From Paradesertivirga superstes (GTDB lineage Bacteria; Bacteroidota; Bacteroidia; Sphingobacteriales; Sphingobacteriaceae), in contig NZ_JBBJCN010000001.1 in assembly GCF_037622515.1 (NCBI RefSeq), positions 620,001 to 684,000 of the forward strand: a stretch of 64,000 bases of DNA. The letters run 5' to 3'. The notes beneath the pieces were generated by a model, which saw only the letters and a list, made by a program, of their open reading frames with translations, had not been told where the DNA came from and did no database searches. Below are positions 34,459 through 42,632 of the stretch, one piece after another. Within the stretch, counting starts at the first letter, position 1. Each line of letters opens with the position of its first letter. The translations under genes and the position numbers were made by a program.

Positions 34459-35504
34459 AAAACAACAATGAACAACTCCTTAATTCAGTAAGTCTACTAA
34501 TTAAGGAGGCCAGAAACCTGGTTGTAAGAAACGTCAACACCACAATGGTCTATACTTACTTCCATATTGGGAGAATGATTGTGGAAGAGGAACAACACGG
34601 TAAAGACAGAGCTGCGTATTCAGAATCGGTCTTAAAAGAACTGAGCGGCCATCTAACTAAGGAATATGGAAAAGGTTTCTCACATCGAAATCTGGAATAC
34701 TTTCGGAAATTCTATCTGTCATATACAAATCGAATTTCGCAATCAGTGATTGCGAAATTTCAAACTGATAACCAACAAGTTATAAATACGCAATCACTGA
34801 ATGCGTTTTCTGAGAAGTTTAAATTGAGCTGGACGCATTATATCCAGCTCATAAAAATCGGGAACGATGAAGAAAGGGATTTTTATGAAATTGAGAGTGC
34901 CTCGAATAATTGGTCTGTGAGGGAGCTTCAAAGGCAATTTAACTCATCATTGTATGAGCGCCTGGCATTAAGTAAAGATAAACAGGAGCTAAAACACCTT
35001 TCTTCAAAAGGACAGGTTATCGAAAAGCCATTCGATACATTAAAAACGCCCTACGTGCTTGAATTTCTGAATCTGGAAGAAAGCTCGAGTTATACCGAGA
35101 ACGATCTCGAAACAGCCATCATAGATAAGCTTGAACATTTTATGATGGAACTTGGCAAAGGATTCCTTTTCGAAGGAAGACAGAAACGCATCACCTTAGA
35201 TGGTGATCATTTTTATGTTGATCTGGTATTTTATAATCGTCTGCTTAGATGCTTTGTCTTAATTGATTTGAAGATTGGCAAGCTTGCGCATCAGGATATT
35301 GGGCAAATGCAGATGTATGTGAATTATTATGATCGGAAGGTCAAGCTGCCTGATGAAAAGAATACAATTGGAATAGTTTTATGTAAACAAGAAAATAAGG
35401 CTGTGGTTGAGTTTACATTACCGTTAGGCAATGACCAGATATTTGCTAAAGAATATAAGCTTTATCTTCCGAGCAAAGAAGATTTGAAAAGGCAACTGGA
35501 GTAA
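34455..35504 (+). CDS. YhcG-type PDDEXK nuclease domain protein (DUF1016)
   Basis: A 349-aa protein. The N-terminal DUF1016_N region (about 1-150) includes ARNLVVRNVNTTMVYTYFHIGRMI-type sequence and GKGFSHRNLEYFRKFY. The C-terminal PDDEXK nuclease domain (about 190-340) has FLFEGRQKRITLDGDHFYVDLVFYN followed by FVLIDLKIGKLAHQDIGQMQMYVNYYD, giving the E...D...LK core. Members are found in defence and restriction-modification islands. Its start overlaps the integrase stop (ATGA), so it travels with the integrase. Confidence 0.88.
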   Translation: MKNNNEQLLNSVSLLIKEARNLVVRNVNTTMVYTYFHIGRMIVEEEQHGKDRAAYSESVLKELSGHLTKEYGKGFSHRNLEYFRKFYLSYTNRISQSVIAKFQTDNQQVINTQSLNAFSEKFKLSWTHYIQLIKIGNDEERDFYEIESASNNWSVRELQRQFNSSLYERLALSKDKQELKHLSSKGQVIEKPFDTLKTPYVLEFLNLEESSSYTENDLETAIIDKLEHFMMELGKGFLFEGRQKRITLDGDHFYVDLVFYNRLLRCFVLIDLKIGKLAHQDIGQMQMYVNYYDRKVKLPDEKNTIGIVLCKQENKAVVEFTLPLGNDQIFAKEYKLYLPSKEDLKRQLE

Positions 35505-35813
35505 GTCGCAATCTTTCCGTGCCATTTTACTCCTAAACTAATTTAACTTTATTGTCAAATATTGTTTAAGCATTTGCAATGATAGGTTTTATACGAATGC
35601 ATTAACTGGCAGTCATCGCAACCACAATCATCGCCGGATGAACGCAGTGGCAACCTCTCGCGCACATCCATCTGGAAACTTCTCATATAGCATCTTTATT
35701 TCACACTCATTAGGGACGGGGTCTCTCCAACTCATCTGCTTTCTTCTTAATCTAAATCTAATTTGTTTTGGCTCCTAATGCAAGAAATATTTCAGGCAAA
35801 ACAGAATTAAGTT
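35505..35813. other. 309-bp gap with possible small minus-strand reading frames
   Basis: No firm gene. On the minus strand, ATG 35735 opens a 35-codon frame (to 35628) containing DPVPNECEIKMLYEKFPDG and ending AFIRR, and an overlapping frame from 35686 to 35555 is Cys-rich (CGCDDCQLMHSYKTYHCKC). The two could be one small frameshifted Cys-rich protein downstream of the PIN gene. Confidence 0.35.
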
Positions 35814-37565
35814 TTATGTAACTCTCAATAACTTAATCATGTGTTTCTTCATGCCGGGAAGGAGGTTAAAATCTTTCTCGACTATCTTCATTAAAGCAGC
35901 TCGTACTTGTTCGACTTGAGGGTGCTCTTCCATTTTTCCGATCACAAACGATATAAGACTATTAGATTCAGGATTTATATCTTCGTTTAATAAAACGTAC
36001 CTACTAAATTTCGATATTGCTTGGGCACAAAAATCAGGCGACATAATGATGAGTCCCCTGGTTGCTTGCTGAAGCGTTTTAATATTGGTAAAGTCTGATT
36101 CATATGATAGCTCCCAAAGAATTTTACCTGAGATTGGTATATAGCCATAATTCGACCTAATCAAGATTTTAACAAATTCTATAAAATTGGCCTCTGGTAA
36201 CCTTTTTAACAACAATAGATAGACAATGCATTGATATGATGAGAAGGATTGCACATTATGTTCTCCAAATGCAACTTGCTTTAAACGTTCATCATCCGAC
36301 AGCATTAAAGCGTTGTGTTCTTTGGCAACAATAAGCGTATCATAAAACGATCTACCCAGTATATCTTTTATCCTTTGTAGTTCTTTAGTTAATTTATAAG
36401 CTTTACTCGGGGAATGGATAATCGTGTTCTTCTTGCACCAATTTATAATAATATCGATAACTCTAACATAGGCGTCCACATCATTCTGGGTAAAATTAGA
36501 TTTTTTAAGTTCACCATCTAGAACAATACTAGTAACTGGTCCTCGTTCCTTAAGAAACTCTTTATAGGAAACAAGTTCCTCGACCGTAGACTTGGCTACT
36601 ATATACTTAATATCTAAGCTATCTAGCACCTGAAAGCCTTGAAAAAGGTAAAAATTAGTAAGCAACGAAATTATATCGATAACCACTGGTCTACCTTCCG
36701 AAATTACTGAGTTTAACTCTTTCGTTTCATCCTTTATATAGCTTTTAATAATGGTTTTTTCTGAACCAATCATTTCAAGCCAAGTCTCAATAATGTTAGT
36801 ACGTGAAAATGAAGACAACATCCCTATAGTAGCACTATCGCTTTCGTACAGTCTATAGAGCTCTTCTTTCTGATGCTTAACTTTAGTGAGATGATCTTTG
36901 ATAAATTCTAGAAGGCCACCTTTGCCATCATTGCTCGGTGCTACAGAACCAAATATCATACTTGATTCTCCCATGAACCTAGTCTCAAGAAGCTTTAGAC
37001 TCTCACGGAAGGCATATACGTTTTTGTTGATTATCGAAGTAACGGTCAACACATTTCCAGGCCCTATCGAGTTTTGCATTTCTATAGTATCATTGACCTG
37101 CTTCCCTATAAATTGAGCGGCGAGCTTATCAGATGACCTTAGGATATTGGTTCCTGAAACTCGTTCATCATCTGTAATAAAGAAAAGGCTTTCGACGTTG
37201 GTACGATCTTGTAAGTATATTCCTGTATCGACCTTTACTGTTCTTGGAAACATGATCTCCTTTGGCTCTTCAGATTTTTGAAGTACACAGCTTAAATATT
37301 GCTCATGCGACTTTGCATAATTATAATAATCAAGCCTTGCATGATAAGCAATTTCTAGACCTTCGGAAACCTTATCGTATTTAAGAAGTATGCTTGCAAT
37401 ACCAAGTCGTTGCTCCATGCTAAACTTGGACAAGTCCGAAATATCAACTAACAATTCGCATGCTTCTACTGAATGGCTGTTTTTTTCAAGAAAGTTGGCA
37501 CCAATAAATCTAAAATGGTCTAGTGAATCTTCCTTGCCTATTTTTAAGTATTCGAATAAAAGCAA
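35814..37565 (-). CDS. TPR-GreAB-C-PIN domain protein (possible 3' half of a split gene)
   Basis: A 583-aa protein. Residues about 1-100 continue a TPR-like helical array. Residues about 110-190 resemble the FKBP-like C-terminal domain of GreA/GreB (SSDKLAAQFIGKQVNDTIEM, NVLTVTSI). Residues about 290-450 look like a PIN-type RNase with acidic residues D297 (VIDIISLL), E329-E330, D409 (YDTLIVA) and D424-D425 (LSDDERL). I recall a TPR-GreAB-C-PIN combination catalogued as a predicted conflict system. No ATG exists at its start; the best start is TTG 37565, inside the end of the HNH-TPR gene (22-bp overlap), and the reading frame is open and protein-like further upstream. Frameshift or translational coupling are both possible. 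Confidence 0.7.
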   Translation of the reverse strand: MLLFEYLKIGKEDSLDHFRFIGANFLEKNSHSVEACELLVDISDLSKFSMEQRLGIASILLKYDKVSEGLEIAYHARLDYYNYAKSHEQYLSCVLQKSEEPKEIMFPRTVKVDTGIYLQDRTNVESLFFITDDERVSGTNILRSSDKLAAQFIGKQVNDTIEMQNSIGPGNVLTVTSIINKNVYAFRESLKLLETRFMGESSMIFGSVAPSNDGKGGLLEFIKDHLTKVKHQKEELYRLYESDSATIGMLSSFSRTNIIETWLEMIGSEKTIIKSYIKDETKELNSVISEGRPVVIDIISLLTNFYLFQGFQVLDSLDIKYIVAKSTVEELVSYKEFLKERGPVTSIVLDGELKKSNFTQNDVDAYVRVIDIIINWCKKNTIIHSPSKAYKLTKELQRIKDILGRSFYDTLIVAKEHNALMLSDDERLKQVAFGEHNVQSFSSYQCIVYLLLLKRLPEANFIEFVKILIRSNYGYIPISGKILWELSYESDFTNIKTLQQATRGLIIMSPDFCAQAISKFSRYVLLNEDINPESNSLISFVIGKMEEHPQVEQVRAALMKIVEKDFNLLPGMKKHMIKLLRVT

Positions 37566-39580
37566 CTTTGCCTCGTCAACCGTTCGAGTTCTACATTGCA
37601 GCGAAATAACACTTCATTAAATAGTGCGTCATCATTTACAGATTTCTTTCCTTCCCTCGCCAATTCCTCCGCTCTAGTATAATCTTCTAAATAGAAATAT
37701 TGAAGAACCAATTTCTTAAAAGGACCATTAACTATTCCCTTGGTTACTACTTGCTCAAAGCAGATTGCAGCTTTTGAATGTTCTTGTATACTAGCGAATT
37801 CGCAACCCAACAAGTATAAAATAATTGACGGTTGGTCAAGTTGGTGAGTTATCTCAAATGCCTGATCTAAAAATTTTTTGGCCTCTTCTTGATTTTCCGA
37901 GCGACTATAATATATTCCTAAAGAAACATATCCTTCGGGTCGGCTAGGATATTCATTAATCAATTGCTTTGAGTATAAGAGAGCTTGTTCAAAATCCTCA
38001 CAATCGAAATATGTAAGTACTATTAAATCTAAAACTAGAAACCGATCCTCCCCTTTTGTACTTTCAAGAACTCGGGTTAATTCCTTGATAGCATTTTGAG
38101 GTTCTCTAATCAAACTGAAAAATCTTGCCTTGCATGTTGCTAACTCTACTTTGTCTGTGCTAGCAATCTTTATATATCTTTCAGCGTCAAAAAGTACCTT
38201 AGCTTTGTCGTACTGTATCGTATCGAAATAATAAAATAGCAGATTCTTAAAACAAATAAATTGATGGGAGAGTGTCCAAGCCCCAAATAATGCTATTTCA
38301 GCATCCTTATCCCGTCCTATTGCTTTAAAGCAAATACCCGCATTCATTAAAAAGTGGTATGCTCCAGTTGCTTTCTCTGTTCCGGCGGTATTATGCCACG
38401 ATTTCATTAAGTCGGTCGCTAGACGCTCAATCAAGGTGAATTCGTCTGTTGAAAAGCTTTTAAATAGCATCTTTTCAGCGGTCACGACATGAACAAGTTT
38501 TTTCTCTGCAATCAGGCCAAGAAGGTAAACCTTTTCTTTATCGGTATTAATAATTTCATACGCATCGTCTAAGAAAGCAAATCCCTTTTCAATGTGACCT
38601 CTATCAATAAAAACTTCACCTAGGTTAACAAGAATTTCTGGGACCTTGAGTAAAGTTGTTGGAATTTCATTAACAATATCCTCTGGCAAGGTATTTTGCC
38701 CCCGCGCTTGAATAAATGCTATCCATAAATTGATATCCTCTGCTGCATGTATTCGTGTGGAAGCGAAGAGCTTTTCAAATTCCTCAACCTCTCCGAGAAT
38801 TGAATAAGCCAAACATAAATAAGATAATCTTTCTCTCGATTCGAATGAGACTGTCTTTAATTCTAATAAATAATTAGCTGCATCGTACTTCCTTCCAAAG
38901 TCAAATAAGATAGTCGCTATGTTAGCGAGAACTTTGTATTTAAGTTCATTGGTTATTTTATCCCAATTTTCTTCCTTAAACTTTAATAGTGAAGTGAGTG
39001 CGGTTTCATATTTCCCTTCTTTTTTAAACTTCTTAATGAACTCTAGCTGCTCACTGTGAATTTTGTTATCGTTGGTAGTTACGGCAAAAGTTGATGAGCT
39101 TACAATAGCCATCAGCTGGTTAATCTTCTCATTGGAATCTTTGTTGATCTCGTTTCCTTCTTTTATTAGATCTTGGGATTCTATTGTGATAAGGTGAATC
39201 TTATCTAGCTTATCATAGATAGTTTCTAGAATTTTCTCTTCATGCTGAAGCGGTAAACTATAATGCGAGTTCTGAAACGTAGTTTCATGGTCGCTTTTTA
39301 TTTTTTTTAATGTTTCGACCGGATATTTAGCCACATCATCAGTTTTAATATGATGCGCATAACATAAAAGCATTAAGTTCTCAAAAGATCTTCGGTCCTC
39401 ATCAGATTGATCCGGATTATACCTTTCACCACCCTTTTCCGCTGCTTGGATATGACACACTTGCCCAATAAAGTCTCCGTCTTCATCAATTAAGACATGC
39501 TTACAATCTGGAAAGGCACATTCATTTCCCGAAACCGCAAATAATCTTCTTATAATATTCTGAAATGGTGACTTTCTCAT
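37544..39580 (-). CDS. HNH nuclease-TPR protein
   Basis: A 678-aa protein. Residues about 1-110 are an HNH endonuclease domain: zinc-type Cys pair in CAFPDC, then GQVCHIQAAEKGG, FENLMLLCYAHHIKTDD. Residues about 180-670 form an alpha-helical solenoid of TPR-like repeats (for example EQALLYSKQLINEYPSRPEG, QEEAKKFLDQAFEI). The C-terminal about 13 residues after NVELER differ from what the overlapping frame would continue (TVDEAKLLLFEYLKIG), which fits TPR better. It is directly followed by the GreAB-C-PIN gene in another frame. Together they suggest a nuclease-sensor conflict protein; function is inferred. Confidence 0.75.
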   Translation of the reverse strand: MRKSPFQNIIRRLFAVSGNECAFPDCKHVLIDEDGDFIGQVCHIQAAEKGGERYNPDQSDEDRRSFENLMLLCYAHHIKTDDVAKYPVETLKKIKSDHETTFQNSHYSLPLQHEEKILETIYDKLDKIHLITIESQDLIKEGNEINKDSNEKINQLMAIVSSSTFAVTTNDNKIHSEQLEFIKKFKKEGKYETALTSLLKFKEENWDKITNELKYKVLANIATILFDFGRKYDAANYLLELKTVSFESRERLSYLCLAYSILGEVEEFEKLFASTRIHAAEDINLWIAFIQARGQNTLPEDIVNEIPTTLLKVPEILVNLGEVFIDRGHIEKGFAFLDDAYEIINTDKEKVYLLGLIAEKKLVHVVTAEKMLFKSFSTDEFTLIERLATDLMKSWHNTAGTEKATGAYHFLMNAGICFKAIGRDKDAEIALFGAWTLSHQFICFKNLLFYYFDTIQYDKAKVLFDAERYIKIASTDKVELATCKARFFSLIREPQNAIKELTRVLESTKGEDRFLVLDLIVLTYFDCEDFEQALLYSKQLINEYPSRPEGYVSLGIYYSRSENQEEAKKFLDQAFEITHQLDQPSIILYLLGCEFASIQEHSKAAICFEQVVTKGIVNGPFKKLVLQYFYLEDYTRAEELAREGKKSVNDDALFNEVLFRCNVELERLTRQSCFYSNT

Positions 39581-39741
39581 TAGTAAACTTCAATCGTAAA
39601 AATAGTACTCTTTCAAGTTTCATTTGTAATTGCGGACGTTTATTGTCGAGAGAAGTATTCCAAGTGGAATTTTCTATGGATGCTCAAATTGCCCCATTGT
39701 AACGAACGGTTAAGTCCATAAAATCATCCGAGAAAGACGTC

Positions 39742-41136
39742 TTAATCGATCTCAGATTCTTGCTTTTCCATCAAAGGATAATACTTATATGAATTTCCGG
39801 TTACAGCTGAATAACTTGTATATCGACCTCTATAATTTATAATATTGAATATAAGCTCATAGTAAATTGTGATATTATGTCTTACTAATCCTACTGCCTT
39901 AGATAACTCATCATTGAGATCATCGCCATGTGCATATAAGTTTCGAAGCTTCTTCCAGCTTGTCACACTTCCAGACCCTATAGTCTGTTGATCTTCTAAA
40001 TTCCTTAGCATTTTAGCTGGAACATAATTTTGGGTATTGCTCAAGTCAGCAATTAGCGTTTTTATCCGGGCTATTACACCGGAATCGCTTAATTTCGGGA
40101 CTAACTGACTGATTTGATTGATATCCATTAACATTTGCTGACTAATAACTTCCGTTGGCTTAGGGTAATACGTTCTTAAAATCTTTTCGATAACGATTCC
40201 GAGAATGAGACCATGTCGATAATAATACCCCGATCCTGAATCTATAACTCGTTTATGCAGTTTTGGTAGTATACAATCAGGAAAAGAGTTTAAATGGTTG
40301 TAATAAGCTGTGACCAATTTGGAATTATATGTCGCCTCATCACCCATCGAGCCATTTTTTTGATAAGGGGCGGTTAATAAAGTCGCAGCTGGTTTCCTGA
40401 CATCAGTATTAATCAAGGTACGAAATGAGTCATTTTTGTCGAAAAACACGACAAAATATTCGTCGTGCGACAAGCCCATTGCGAAGTCGAGAGAATCCAC
40501 AATTCTTTTGATAATTTCATCGTTTAGCTCTGCTTCCTCTGAATGAATATCAAGATGCAGCATTTTGGTATCTTTATACAAGATCAGGCTAATCCCACCA
40601 ATGTTAAATTTCCATGCATGCTTCCAATGCCCGCTTTCGTCAAGAAGAGTTGGTAATACGGCTTTTTGATAATCTTGATTGTTCGTATCAAAACTGTACT
40701 TGTTTTTAAAAACTACTGAAGCATGAAAAAATTCTTGAAGTGTGTCTTTATCCGATGTGACTATAAGCTTGGATTTCAAGGAACACGTGTAAATGATGCT
40801 GTTTGAGATTGAACCAGCATCTACATAATCACAACTGTACTCATTTCCATGATTATCTTGTGCCTTAAGTGAATAGCAATAATCAGCGATGGAACGGATT
40901 TCCCATTTGCCTGGGTCAGCTAACATCGACGATAAGAGGTTTTCAGCTTCGTCATCTCTCGATGGGGGATTCGAATTGATGATCTTTAATTTATAACCTT
41001 CTTCATCGATGAATAAATGGCCGGAACCCAAGATCTTTTTTGACTCACTAGTCAATGAAACTTGAGGAAAGTATACACTGAAAGCTTTGTCGTGTATTGA
41101 ATCTAATAGATCAAACCAAGGGTTAGTAAAAAACAT
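39742..41136 (-). CDS. HEPN-domain (RNxxxH) protein, function unknown
   Basis: A 464-aa protein with a mixed alpha/beta N-terminal region of about 200 residues and a helical C-terminal region. The C-terminal part contains RNLYAH (R398-H403) in WKKLRNLYAHGDDLND, the RNxxxH motif of HEPN ribonucleases, between long helices (ILGIVIEKILRTYY and NITIYYELIFNII). This architecture resembles ApeA-like HEPN defence proteins. It lies 161 bp upstream of the HNH-TPR gene on the same strand and likely belongs to one locus. Start ATG at 41136 is the first Met. Confidence 0.6.
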   Translation of the reverse strand: MFFTNPWFDLLDSIHDKAFSVYFPQVSLTSESKKILGSGHLFIDEEGYKLKIINSNPPSRDDEAENLLSSMLADPGKWEIRSIADYCYSLKAQDNHGNEYSCDYVDAGSISNSIIYTCSLKSKLIVTSDKDTLQEFFHASVVFKNKYSFDTNNQDYQKAVLPTLLDESGHWKHAWKFNIGGISLILYKDTKMLHLDIHSEEAELNDEIIKRIVDSLDFAMGLSHDEYFVVFFDKNDSFRTLINTDVRKPAATLLTAPYQKNGSMGDEATYNSKLVTAYYNHLNSFPDCILPKLHKRVIDSGSGYYYRHGLILGIVIEKILRTYYPKPTEVISQQMLMDINQISQLVPKLSDSGVIARIKTLIADLSNTQNYVPAKMLRNLEDQQTIGSGSVTSWKKLRNLYAHGDDLNDELSKAVGLVRHNITIYYELIFNIINYRGRYTSYSAVTGNSYKYYPLMEKQESEID

Positions 41137-41169
41137 AAGAGCTGAGATGGATGCAAGTTATAAGAAGTG

Positions 41170-41381
41170 GTTGGGATTAAAATAAATGTTGAAAATATAT
41201 ATGAAAGTTAAAAGTATCCAAACCCTATCTTGTCAAATTAGTAAAAGAGACAGGCGATTTGTTCACCGTCATATTGGGTGAAGGTATCGACCTTAAAACT
41301 ACGATTCAGAAAGCTGAAATTGTGTTTGGGTAAATCAGTAACTCTGCGGCTAACTTTAAATTTCTCACTTAAAACGCTTGG
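41170..41381. other. Gap with a start-less coding remnant
   Basis: Between the HEPN and CoiA-like genes, the plus strand has an open frame (about 41204-41335) without a start, reading ...PYLVKLVKETGDLFTVILGE... and ending TTIQKAEIVFG. It looks like the 3' end of a lost gene. I do not recognise the family. Confidence 0.3.
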
Positions 41382-42164
41382 TTATATCTGGCTATACTTC
41401 CGAATAAAATCTGTTTTTCTTACTTTTTTTAAATATAAAAAGTCCTCTGTCAGCTGCTTTTTTCTTTTAAGCAAATAAAGAAAGAATCCTCCCACATCAA
41501 AAAATACCGGGCATTCTGTCTCCAGCCATACCTTATGTGGATTTTTCCAGATGAAGCTATCGTGCCAAGTGGACATGGTTATTTCGCGCAAATGCGGGTT
41601 ACTCAAATTGCGAAAACTTTTCATCCTCTTCGGCCAGAAGCGTTCCATATTTGCGTAGTATTTTGGAACGACGTCTCTAGTAATTTGGTAGCCATCCAAC
41701 GCCGGGCATTGGGGATCTGGTATTCCAAATGAAGTATGAAACCCTTTGAATTTCTTCGCATTTAGCACCCAGATTAATTTCTCGTAGAAAACCTCTCTTT
41801 TTTCGACTTCAGGGATACTCAGGGGCGAATTTTGAAATTCAATAGTGACACCATTTGATGTATGAATGTCTGCTCGATGAAATTCGGTTTTACTATCATT
41901 GTACAATACAACTTCCCTAAAATCCTCTGGAAAGCAATCCTTCCAATCACGATGCCATGGAGTTTCGCTTTCCCACCAAAGGTCGCATTCAATTTTGCTT
42001 CTATGAGCCCAGTGATGAACAGTTATTTGCCCACACTTGGAAATCATTTCACCCCCGCAGCCTGAACAGATACCAATTGTACCCTTCATAGGTAACCTTC
42101 GAACGCCATTTACATATGCAAATTCCATTAGCGAAAAGATTTTTCTAATAATACGGGAAATCAT
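41382..42164 (-). CDS. CoiA-like (competence protein) nuclease family
   Basis: A 260-aa protein (or 248 aa from ATG 42128). A short treble-clef zinc finger CSGCGGEMISKCG is followed by HHWAHRS, then the restriction-endonuclease-like core: ETPWHRDWKDCFP, RADIHTSNGVTIEFQNSPLS (E-x-Q nuclease motif) and FYEKLIWVLNAKKF. This order (Cys cluster, HWAH, W-K, ADI..IEFQ) is that of CoiA/DUF2726-like proteins, first known from competence but common in mobile islands. It is the first gene of the minus-strand nuclease cluster. Confidence 0.82.
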   Translation of the reverse strand: MISRIIRKIFSLMEFAYVNGVRRLPMKGTIGICSGCGGEMISKCGQITVHHWAHRSKIECDLWWESETPWHRDWKDCFPEDFREVVLYNDSKTEFHRADIHTSNGVTIEFQNSPLSIPEVEKREVFYEKLIWVLNAKKFKGFHTSFGIPDPQCPALDGYQITRDVVPKYYANMERFWPKRMKSFRNLSNPHLREITMSTWHDSFIWKNPHKVWLETECPVFFDVGGFFLYLLKRKKQLTEDFLYLKKVRKTDFIRKYSQI

Positions 42165-42265
42165 TGTTAATTGAAATGGCTAATTATTTCCAATAATTTT
42201 TTCAACAAAATAAAAACACCAATATTTTTAGCATTGGTTTTGTCACCCCGCTTTGGAACAGAATT

Positions 42266-42397
42266 ATGTTTGCCACCAAAAAAGATATCATCTCTCAGTT
42301 GCAAAAGAACATTTTGCAATGGCAAGGTATAAACGTCCCTCAGGCAAGCACCACCCGTTTTAACTGTTCCGAGTGGAATCATCTTCAAATCTCTTGA
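42266..42397 (+). pseudogene. imuA-like N-terminal fragment
   Basis: ATG 42266 opens a 43-codon frame starting MFATKKDIISQLQKNILQWQG. This resembles the N-terminus of Bacteroidota ImuA-like (RecA/SulA-related) proteins of error-prone repair cassettes; the frame ends at 42397 and no further ImuA sequence follows. It is a truncated remnant, probably from insertion or deletion. Recognition is from memory of the family start. Confidence 0.5.
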
Positions 42398-42419
42398 ATC
42401 CCCTTATAAAATGCCGCAA

Positions 42420-42455
42420 TCTGCCTAGTAGGGCTCGAACCATTGACCCACTATA
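42420..42455 (-). other. tRNA-3'-end-like fragment
   Basis: The minus strand contains GGTTCGAGCCCTACTAG, which resembles a tRNA T-arm and 3' acceptor, but T-stem pairing is poor and the rest of the cloverleaf is absent. It could be a scar or attachment-site remnant of an integrative element. Confidence 0.3.
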
Positions 42456-42632
42456 ATTTTCTGGAAAATTGCTTTTAGGTATTTTGAGTGTTTGAAAGGC
42501 AAACTCCAGCGGCTCCTGATCCTGTTGTAGTTATCGTAAAATACCGAAAATCAATTGATAATAGAGTTAGATATATAGTCCATGTTGGCACTCAAAAAGA
42601 CTTATAATAATGCAAACCGGAAATGAGTGATG

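Noticed and set aside
42167..42388. Minus-strand 73-codon frame
   Set aside because: It is antisense to the imuA-like fragment and has no family features.
42500..42530. Sequence CTCCAGCGGCTCCTGATC as the right attachment site of the tRNA-Lys element
   Set aside because: Similarity to the tRNA-Lys 3' end (TCCCAGCGGGATC) is broken by several mismatches; too weak for an att core.
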